Positions 8,294 to 14,862 of a stretch of 17,565 bases of DNA are shown piece after piece (positions within the stretch are counted from its first letter, which is position 1; each line of letters opens with the position of its first letter). The translations under genes were made by a program, and so were the position numbers. The stretch comes from JANYJA01 sp038229055 (GTDB lineage Bacteria; Acidobacteriota; Terriglobia; Bryobacterales; Bryobacteraceae): the NCBI GenBank assembly GCA_038229055.1, contig JBBROU010000110.1:1-17565 (forward strand). Direction: 5' to 3'. A model generated the notes under the pieces. It worked only from the letters and a program-made list of their open reading frames with translations. It was not told where the DNA came from and did not search any database.

Positions 8294-9472
8294 CTATATT
8301 CTTACGAACCAGCCTCGGCGGTACATCACGTACGCGACCCCAAACATCAGCAGCGTATAAGCCGTCGCATAAAGAAGCGAGGCGTTGAACGGGGAGGCCA
8401 GCGGGGCGAACAAAGTTTGAAAGATCCACCTACGTAGAGAGATGGTTGTGGCGCCCGCCGCCAATTGCACCGCGCTAAAAAGTTCATCGAGAAGCTCCGA
8501 GATCATGTAGACCGTGATCGCGTTCATACCCATGATCACCAGGGGCTTTACAACACGCTTGTAACCCAGTCCGTCGATCAGAAATACAAACATCGCGAAG
8601 ATGATGAAATCGAGGCCCGCCATGAAGAGCGAGAATGAGCTGGTCCACAGCTTCTTGTTGATCGGCAGCCAATTGTTCAGCAACAGCCCCGCGGTGAGTA
8701 ACAGGTTTCCCGCTGCGAACAGCCACATGGTGCGCTCGGATAGGTGGCGTTTCGCCGCCATGATGTGCCCGGCCATAATACCCAGCAGCGCGGTCGCAAT
8801 CGACGGCAAGGTGCTCACGATCCCTTCCGGATCCCATGTCTTCGTTGAGCGATAATTATGCGCGCCGAGCACGATGCGGTCGACGTAGTGCGCGAAGTTG
8901 TGCTCCACGTCATACCGCCCCGCGATTCCGAGTCCAGGCACCGGCACGAACTGCATGATGAGCCAGTAGCTTGCTAGTAAACCCGCGATCCACGCGATCT
9001 GACCGCGAATGCCCGATGTCAAGTAGATCGTGGTAGCGATCAGATAACAGATCGCGATGCGCTGCAGCACCCCGAGCAGCCGCTGCGTGCCGAGGTCAAA
9101 ATGCGGGAAAGCGTAGACCAGCAGGCCCAACGCATAGAGGATCAGCGACCGTTTGAGCACTTGGCTGAACAGTTGCGCGCGCGAAGCCCCCGCCGCGATT
9201 TTCTTGCCGAGTGAAAGCGTGGTCGCCACTCCCACGATCCATAAGAATGACGGGAACACGACGTCGGTAGGCGTCCATCCGTGCCATTGAGCATGCTCCA
9301 GCGGTGAGTACACATGACTTCCATCGCCGGCATTATTGACCAGGACCATAAGCGCGAGAGTTGCCCCGCGAAACGCGTCGAGCGAAACCAGCCGACGCAA
9401 GCCGTGCTTTTCCGCCTCGGGCGGGGAAGGGACTTCGAGAGCTTCCGAAAGCGGCGTAGAGATTTCGGACAT
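8294..9472 (-). CDS. HGSNAT-like multi-pass transmembrane acyltransferase (COG4299/DUF5009 type)
   Basis: This 392-residue integral membrane protein has about ten hydrophobic segments and the conserved opening of bacterial relatives of heparan-alpha-glucosaminide N-acetyltransferase: RLVSLDAFRG (27-36), then LEHAQWHGWTPTDVVFPSF (58-76). Here H60 aligns with the histidine proposed as catalytic in the human enzyme. Other family marks are LGVLQRIAICY (133-143), WDPEG (213-217) with IATALLG, and NWLPINKKLWTSSF (267-280). The family moves acyl groups across the membrane onto amino sugars; for bacterial members the acceptor is largely unknown. It is divergent from the M20 gene with about 31 bases between starts and no visible Shine-Dalgarno. 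Next to a GT2 and PAP2, glycan acylation is a plausible role. Confidence 0.9.
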   Translation of the reverse strand: MSEISTPLSEALEVPSPPEAEKHGLRRLVSLDAFRGATLALMVLVNNAGDGSHVYSPLEHAQWHGWTPTDVVFPSFLWIVGVATTLSLGKKIAAGASRAQLFSQVLKRSLILYALGLLVYAFPHFDLGTQRLLGVLQRIAICYLIATTIYLTSGIRGQIAWIAGLLASYWLIMQFVPVPGLGIAGRYDVEHNFAHYVDRIVLGAHNYRSTKTWDPEGIVSTLPSIATALLGIMAGHIMAAKRHLSERTMWLFAAGNLLLTAGLLLNNWLPINKKLWTSSFSLFMAGLDFIIFAMFVFLIDGLGYKRVVKPLVIMGMNAITVYMISELLDELFSAVQLAAGATTISLRRWIFQTLFAPLASPFNASLLYATAYTLLMFGVAYVMYRRGWFVRI

Positions 9473-9503
9473 ATGAATGTCTTATCATTGCTCATTCACG
9501 CCT

Positions 9504-10844
9504 ATGAAATTCGCTGGACCGTTTCTAATATTCAGCGCCCTCGCTCTCGCCGCCACCGGTGATGAGATCCGCACGCGAATCGAACCTCATCTCGCCGACC
9601 TGGTCGCGACGTACAAGAATCTTCACGCTCACCCCGAACTTTCTTATTTCGAACAGCATTCTTCGGAGTTGCTCGCCGCGGAATTGCGCAAGGCCGGCTT
9701 TACCGTAACCGAGCACGTCGGAAAATATGCCGACGGGCACACGGCATACGGCGTGGTCGCGGTATTGAAAAACGGGCCCGGGCCGACCGTGCTGGTTCGC
9801 TCCGACATGGACGCGCTTCCTGTGGAAGAAAAGACTGGCCTGCCTTATGCCAGCACAGTGCGCACGCATAACGACGCGGGTCAGGAAGTCGGCGTGATGC
9901 ATGCCTGCGGGCACGACCTGCATATGGCTTCGCTCATCGGGACTGCGCGCATGCTCGCCGCCTTGAAAAGCGATTGGCACGGAACTCTCCTTCTGATTGG
10001 GCAGCCTGCCGAGGAGCGCATCAATGGCGCGCGTGGAATGCTTGCGGACAATCTTTACGGGCGCTTCGGCAAACCCGATTTCGCAATCGCGCTGCACGAC
10101 GACGCGGAAATCGCTGCCGGCCAAGTAGGTGTTGTGTCGGGTCCGATCATGGCGAGCTCAAATGCCGTGGATGTCATCATTCGCGGCGTCGGCGGCCACG
10201 GCGCGCGCCCGGAAGCTACCAAGGACCCGATCGTTATGGCGGCGCAATTCGTGCTCGCGTTGCAGACCATCGTCAGCCGCGAAACCGCTCCGCAAGATCC
10301 GGCCGTTGTTACCGTAGGCTCGATTCACGGAGGTTCGAAGCACAACATCATCCCCGATGAAGTGAAGCTGCAACTCTCGATACGCGCCTTCGACGAAGAA
10401 GTTCGGAAGAAGAACTTGGCCGCCATCGCCCGGATCGCGCGCGGCATCGCCATTGCCGCCGGAGTTCCGGAGGACCGGATGCCGATCGTGCAGGTCAACC
10501 CCGAACAGGTGCCCGTAACTTACAACGATCCTGAGATGGCGCGCCGCATCCGCGCTGCTTTGATTACAGCGCTCGGAAAAGAGAATGTGCTCGAGCCGCG
10601 TGCCATGATGGTGAGCGAAGACTTCGGCCTGTTCGGACTTGAAGGGCGACAGATCCCGGCCCTGATGCTGCGTCTCGGAGCCGTCGATCCTCACAAAATC
10701 GCCGAATCCCGCACCACCGGCCAGCCGCTGCCGACCTTGCACTCGAGCCTTTTCGCTCCGCTGCCCGAGCCGTCGATCCGAACTGGCGTGATCGCGATGA
10801 CTTCCGCCGTGCTGGAGTTATTCAAAGCTACCGCGGTCCACTAG
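9504..10844 (+). CDS. Exported M20 family amidohydrolase/peptidase
   Basis: The protein is an M20D-type zinc amidohydrolase (hippurate or N-acyl amino acid hydrolase relatives). With the ATG at 9504 it has 446 residues and begins with a signal peptide (MKFAGPFLIFSALALAATG). The earlier ATG at 9477 would put nine extra residues before the signal sequence and nearly overlap the divergent gene, so I prefer 9504. Family marks are VRSDMDALPVEE (about 98-109), HACGHDLH (133-140, ligands C135 and H137), GQPAEE (166-171), LHDD (197-200), GGHGARPEATKDP (dimerisation/lid domain) and a late H near 413 (LHSSLF). The set of metal ligands is complete. It starts a compact plus-strand group with GH13 and S9. 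A weak TATCAT box lies 15 bases before the ATG, without a good -35. Confidence 0.9.
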   Translation: MKFAGPFLIFSALALAATGDEIRTRIEPHLADLVATYKNLHAHPELSYFEQHSSELLAAELRKAGFTVTEHVGKYADGHTAYGVVAVLKNGPGPTVLVRSDMDALPVEEKTGLPYASTVRTHNDAGQEVGVMHACGHDLHMASLIGTARMLAALKSDWHGTLLLIGQPAEERINGARGMLADNLYGRFGKPDFAIALHDDAEIAAGQVGVVSGPIMASSNAVDVIIRGVGGHGARPEATKDPIVMAAQFVLALQTIVSRETAPQDPAVVTVGSIHGGSKHNIIPDEVKLQLSIRAFDEEVRKKNLAAIARIARGIAIAAGVPEDRMPIVQVNPEQVPVTYNDPEMARRIRAALITALGKENVLEPRAMMVSEDFGLFGLEGRQIPALMLRLGAVDPHKIAESRTTGQPLPTLHSSLFAPLPEPSIRTGVIAMTSAVLELFKATAVH

Positions 10845-10871
10845 AAAGCGTTCCAGGCGGATAATCTACTT

Positions 10872-12056
10872 ATGCCGCAGTGGCTCCCGTCCGCCATCAT
10901 CTACGAAATCAACACACGCACCTTCTCCCGCGGCGGCGATTTCCGGGGTGTTGAGGCCCGCCTTCCGGATCTACAAAAGCTCGGCGCCACCGTCCTCTGG
11001 CTCATGCCAATCCATCCGTTCGGTCGAGTTAAGAGCAAAGGCACCGTCGGCAGCCCCTACGCGGTCCGCGATTATTACGCCATCAATCCCGAATACGGCA
11101 CCGCTGCGGATCTGCATCGCCTTATCCGAAAAGCCCACGCGCTCGGCTTCCGTATCATCATCGACATCGTGGCGAACCACACTTCGTGGGACAGCATCTT
11201 GATGCAGCACACCAGCTTCTATAAACACGATGCCGCCGGTCACATCCTGCCGCCACAACCCGATTGGGACGATGTCGCCGCTCTCGATTACGCCAACCCG
11301 CAGCTCCGCACCTACATGATTAACATGCTAAAACACTGGCTTGTGGAGTTTGAGCTGGATGGCTTCCGCTGCGATGTGGCGGGCTACGTCCCCGCTGACT
11401 TCTGGGAGCAGGTGCGCATCGCATTAGAAAAGGTGAAGCCGGATGTGTTCATGCTTGCCGAGTGGAACTCCCCAGACCTGCTGCGCGAAGCATTCGATCT
11501 CGATTATTCCTGGCCGCTGCACAAGTCCTTAAACGCCGTGCTTATGCAGGGCGCTCCCACGAAACTCTTGCGTCAGACTTGGGAGGAGCAGCGCGCACGC
11601 TTCCTGCCCGGCGCTCTGCACCTGCGTTTCTCCGACAATCACGATGAACAGAGAGCCATTGCGCGCTTCGGCTTGCCAGGCGCTCTCGCCGCCTCCGCGT
11701 TCATGTTCACGCTGGACGGGGTGCCGCTCCTCTATAACGGAATGGAAGTCGGCGACTCCACCGAGTCGGGCGATCCGGCTCTGTTCGAGAAGCTTCCCGT
11801 ACTCTGGCAAATCGCACAGCGACGCCCGCAGTTCGCGGAATTCTACGACACAATAATTCCGCTCCGCCGCGCGCACCCGGCGCTTCAGCAGGGCGAACTC
11901 GTCTGGACGCCTAATCCCGACGACGCGCGCCTGCTCACCTACGTGCGCCGTGACGCGCATGAATCGATCCCCGTGGCGATCAATTTCTCGAACCAACCCG
12001 CTGGCGGCCTCCCCGCCTTCGGTTGCCGGGTCGGAGATCGTCTGCTGTTACCTTAA
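10872..12056 (+). CDS. GH13 alpha-amylase family protein
   Basis: This 394-residue enzyme of the alpha-amylase family has all four GH13 regions: DIVANHT (98-104, region I), DGFRCDVA (163-170, nucleophile D168), FMLAEW (193-198, acid/base E197) and FSDNHD (253-258, transition-state aspartate D258). It has no signal peptide, so it probably acts in the cytoplasm on alpha-glucans, maltooligosaccharides or trehalose-type sugars. The length is short for the family, and the C-terminal beta domain is reduced to about 50-60 residues. The specific activity (amylase, glucosidase, sucrase or trehalose-related) cannot be read reliably. It lies 27 bases after M20 and five bases before the S9 gene, so co-transcription is very likely. 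AGGCGG lies upstream of the ATG at a longer than usual spacing. Confidence 0.92.
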   Translation: MPQWLPSAIIYEINTRTFSRGGDFRGVEARLPDLQKLGATVLWLMPIHPFGRVKSKGTVGSPYAVRDYYAINPEYGTAADLHRLIRKAHALGFRIIIDIVANHTSWDSILMQHTSFYKHDAAGHILPPQPDWDDVAALDYANPQLRTYMINMLKHWLVEFELDGFRCDVAGYVPADFWEQVRIALEKVKPDVFMLAEWNSPDLLREAFDLDYSWPLHKSLNAVLMQGAPTKLLRQTWEEQRARFLPGALHLRFSDNHDEQRAIARFGLPGALAASAFMFTLDGVPLLYNGMEVGDSTESGDPALFEKLPVLWQIAQRRPQFAEFYDTIIPLRRAHPALQQGELVWTPNPDDARLLTYVRRDAHESIPVAINFSNQPAGGLPAFGCRVGDRLLLP

Positions 12057-12061
12057 AGCTG

Positions 12062-14041
12062 ATGCGTTTCCTGCTCCTCTGCCTGGCGACATCGACCGCC
12101 ATCGCGCAAACTCAGCCTGCTGCATTTACGAAGATCCTTGACGCGCAGTTTTCGCTGCGGCAGTACCGCCACGTCGCGATCTCTCCCGACGCGCGGCACC
12201 TCGCCTGGGTGGAAGCTATCCCCAATCGTGACGGCAGCGAGTCGGAAAACTCCGCCATCTATGTTCTGGATCTGTCGTCGCCCTCCGCGAAGCCACGGCG
12301 TGTCTCCCAGGGCGACAGTAAGTCCGCTCACGGTGAACACAGCCCAGCCTGGTCGCCTGACAGTTCGCGGATCGCCTTTCTTTCCGATCAGGGCTCGCCC
12401 ACCGATAAGCGTCAGCTTGAGGTCTTCGTGACCAGTGTCGCCAAGCCCGCCGCCCGCAAGCTCACCAAACTCACCGGCTTCCTCTCAACTCCACGCTGGT
12501 CGCCCGATGGTCGCGCCATTGCCGTGCTCTTCAGTGAGAACGCGCCACGCGCCGCCGGTCCGCTTGAGCCCAGCACCAAGGAATCGGGCGTTATCGAAGA
12601 TCATATTTATGAGCAGCGCCTCACGCTTGTCGACCCCGCCAGCGGGAGCTCGCGCAGCATCACCGAGCCAGATCTCTACGTCTACGAATACGATTGGTCG
12701 CCCGATTCCCGCCAGATCGCCTACACCGCCGCCAAAGGCAACGGCGATAACAACTGGTGGGTCGCCAAGCTTCACGCCATTGATGTCGCAAGCGGCAAAT
12801 CGCGCATCATTCTCGATAAACCGGAGACGCAGATTGCTGTGCCGCGCTACTCGCCCGATGGACAGTCCATCGCCTTTATCGAAGGGCTGATGAGCGATGA
12901 GGGCTCAACCGGCGGTGATATTTATCTCATCCCCGTAGCCGGTACCGCGTCGCCGCGCAATCTAACTCCAGCACGCAAGACTTCGCCCGCCTATTTGCAC
13001 TGGCAGCCATCCGGAAAGCTACTCCTCACGGAACGCGTCGATGGCGGCAGCGCGGTTTCGCTCCTCAACCCTGCGACCGGCGAAACGGAAACGCTCTGGA
13101 AGGGTGATGAATCGATCCGCGCCAGTTCTGACGATCTGAGCATTTCGGTGGCATCCGACGGACGCACCTCTGCAATGGTGCGCAGTTCGTGGTCGCGCCC
13201 GCCGGAGGTATGGGCCGGCCCGGTCGGTGACTGGCAGCCGCGCACGCACGCCAATGAAGGTCGCGCGCCGGTTTGGGGCCAGTCGAAATCGATTCACTGG
13301 AAAACGGATGGGGCTGACGTCCAAGGCTGGCTGCTTTATCCGAACGCGTTCGACGCATCCCGCAAATATCCAATGGTAGTGTCCGTGCATGGCGGGCCCG
13401 CGTCGGCAAAGACTCCATCGTGGCCGGGGACGGGTTACGAGTTGTTAGCGTCGCAGGGCTTTTTCGTCTTTTTTCCGAATCCGCGCGGCAGCTACGGCAA
13501 AGGCGAAACGTTCACGCGCTCCAATGTGAAGGATTTCGGGTACGGCGACCTGCGCGACATCGAAGCCGGCGTGGATGCGGTCGTACACGAAGCGCCAGTC
13601 GACCCCGCGCGAGTGGGCATCGGCGGATGGAGTTATGGCGGTTTCATGACGATGTTCGCGGTGACACAAACCACGCGCTTCCGCGCCGCGGTTGCGGGCG
13701 CCGGCATTTCAAACTGGCAGAGCTACTACGGCGAGAACCTGATCGACCAGTGGATGATTCCTTTTTTCGGCGCGTCGGTCTACGAAGATCCCGCCGCTTA
13801 CGCCAAGAGCTCGCCGATCCAGTTCATCAAGAACGTGAAAACGCCAACGTTGATCCTGGTCGGCGACAGCGACGCCGAATGCCCTACGCCGCAATCGTAC
13901 GAGTTCTGGCATGCTTTGAAGACGCTCGGCGTCGAAACACAGTTCGTGGTGTATCCCAATGAAGGCCACTCTTTTCACGTCCCGGAACACCAGCGTGATG
14001 TGATTCGCCGAGCCTCAGCTTGGTTCACCGCGCACCTGTAG
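12062..14041 (+). CDS. Exported S9 family prolyl oligopeptidase-like serine peptidase
   Basis: I chose the ATG at 12062 because it begins a clear signal peptide (MRFLLLCLATSTAIAQTQ) just after the GH13 stop at 12056. The earlier start at 12023 would lie inside GH13. The protein has 659 residues. An N-terminal beta-propeller region (about 40-390) contains repeated SPD and WSPDGR/SRIAF-type blade motifs. The alpha/beta-hydrolase domain follows: VVSVHGGP (oxyanion region), GGWSYGG with S524 as nucleophile, GDSDAE with D604, and NEGHSF with H636. This triad is that of the acylaminoacyl-peptidase/DPP IV-like S9 subfamilies. It should cleave short peptides outside the cytoplasm. It is the last gene of the M20-GH13-S9 group. 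Confidence 0.93.
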   Translation: MRFLLLCLATSTAIAQTQPAAFTKILDAQFSLRQYRHVAISPDARHLAWVEAIPNRDGSESENSAIYVLDLSSPSAKPRRVSQGDSKSAHGEHSPAWSPDSSRIAFLSDQGSPTDKRQLEVFVTSVAKPAARKLTKLTGFLSTPRWSPDGRAIAVLFSENAPRAAGPLEPSTKESGVIEDHIYEQRLTLVDPASGSSRSITEPDLYVYEYDWSPDSRQIAYTAAKGNGDNNWWVAKLHAIDVASGKSRIILDKPETQIAVPRYSPDGQSIAFIEGLMSDEGSTGGDIYLIPVAGTASPRNLTPARKTSPAYLHWQPSGKLLLTERVDGGSAVSLLNPATGETETLWKGDESIRASSDDLSISVASDGRTSAMVRSSWSRPPEVWAGPVGDWQPRTHANEGRAPVWGQSKSIHWKTDGADVQGWLLYPNAFDASRKYPMVVSVHGGPASAKTPSWPGTGYELLASQGFFVFFPNPRGSYGKGETFTRSNVKDFGYGDLRDIEAGVDAVVHEAPVDPARVGIGGWSYGGFMTMFAVTQTTRFRAAVAGAGISNWQSYYGENLIDQWMIPFFGASVYEDPAAYAKSSPIQFIKNVKTPTLILVGDSDAECPTPQSYEFWHALKTLGVETQFVVYPNEGHSFHVPEHQRDVIRRASAWFTAHL

Positions 14042-14089
14042 CAACGCTCCACCTTTTGGCTACGAACCTGCCATACATCCAATGAAACC

Positions 14090-14110
14090 CCGTCTGCGCA
14101 ACTGAGACGG
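14090..14110. repeat. Inverted repeat upstream of the degraded gene pair
   Basis: CCGTCT and AGACGG form a 6-bp stem with a nine-base loop in the 89-base gap between the S9 stop and the next ATG. There is no T-tract, so a rho-independent terminator is not supported. The arms are identical to those of the hairpin at 4973-4988. Confidence 0.35.
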
Positions 14111-14118
14111 CCACTCAT

Positions 14119-14124
14119 AGGAGG
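14119..14124 (+). promoter_or_regulatory. Perfect Shine-Dalgarno AGGAGG fixing the start of degraded gene 1
   Basis: AGGAGG lies six bases before ATG 14131. It is the strongest ribosome binding site in the window. In frame it opens only a 17-residue peptide (MSTGMLIALLIAVVAIG, stop at 14182-14184), which is unusual and points to a broken downstream frame. Confidence 0.8.
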
Positions 14125-14130
14125 AACCGA

Positions 14131-14586
14131 ATGAGCACGGGAATGTTGATCGCACTTTTAATCGCCGTGGTGGCGATTGGCTAGCCTCATCCGGAGATCG
14201 GCGGAAAGCGGAAGCCGCGTTGCTGGACCGGCAGAAACGAGTAGAGAAATTTCATATCGAGGCTCTCTCAAGAGAGCAAAAAGAACGCTTTCACGAAGGA
14301 TTGGCTGAAAGAGCAGGCGCGTTTTGTAGACGATCGCTGAAAGCCGTAGTGGCCGCGGATGCGCTGGTGGGTCAAGTCATGAAGACGTGCGGGTATCCGA
14401 TTGCCGATTTCCATCAACGCGCCGAGGATTTGTCTGTCGACCACCCCGGAGTCGTGCAAAATAATCACGTTGCGCACTGCATTGCGTTGCGTGACAAGAA
14501 CGGGGGTGCGAATACCGAAGAACTCCGCAACGCAATGGTCCACTATGGGCGCGCCCGTAAGCGAGCCCCAGGGGGCAAGACGATGA
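14131..14586 (+). pseudogene. Degraded membrane-anchored protein, first of two tandem paralogues
   Basis: The strong RBS and ATG start a 17-residue membrane helix that stops at TAG 14182-14184. One base to the side, the text continues smoothly in the next frame (WLASSGDRRKAEAALLD, then an Arg/Lys/Glu-rich helix to about 14300). It then switches frame for WLKEQARFVDD (14302-14334) and returns for SLKAVVAADALVGQVMK, GYPIADFHQRAEDLSVDHP and TEELRNAMVHY (about 14334-14546). The likely end is MGAPVSEPQGARR with TGA at 14584-14586, in the original frame. Frame changes are thus needed near 14178, 14301, 14334 and 14547. From memory, the GYP...FDQRAxDISVDHP...HYRALF segment belongs to an uncharacterised bacterial family, common in Acidobacteriota; I cannot confirm this here. 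The upstream half would be a membrane anchor plus a charged linker. The open frame at 14220-14969 covers parts of this gene and the next one. Confidence 0.65.
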
Positions 14587-14862
14587 CGCCCGCAAGAGAA
14601 CACATAGCGGATGAAAGAGAAAGAGGGCTATCGACCGCCGATTTGGCGGCGAACGCCGGCGGATCTACCGCGGGTACTTCTGGCATAGCGGACGCGTCGG
14701 CGCACCATCCGGATGACAAAAAGTCGGCGCCGCTCTTCTCCAGCGACGAATCGAGCAAGATGCGATCGCGCTGGGAGCGCATACAGACCGATTTCGTCGA
14801 TGAGCCGCATGTCGCGCTGCGGCGTTACCGCTCCTTCTTTCACCGCCTGCTTTTCGGTCTAG
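14583..14862 (+). pseudogene. Degraded second paralogue (FVDEP / RYRSFF type), internally deleted
   Basis: The frame starts at ATG 14583, overlapping the inferred stop of the first gene as ATGA. It encodes a charged, low-complexity head (MTPAREHIADERERGLSTAD) and then RSRWERIQTDFVDEP (about 14766-14814), matching W..(Q)..FVDD in the first gene. This is followed immediately by VALRRYRSFFHRLL. In my memory of the family, roughly 35-50 residues (a DALV..V.. helix and a STEDLR motif) normally lie between FVDEP and the ALRRYRSFF tail, so an internal deletion is inferred. At the end, CTGCTTTTCGGTCTAG with one T removed from the run at 14851-14854 reads LLSV then TAG at 14860-14862. Without that correction the frame runs on to 14969, antisense over the permease gene. 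Confidence 0.6.

Noticed and set aside
10158..10742. 194-residue minus-strand open frame
   Set aside because: It is a shadow of the M20 gene, whose metal ligands are complete on the plus strand.
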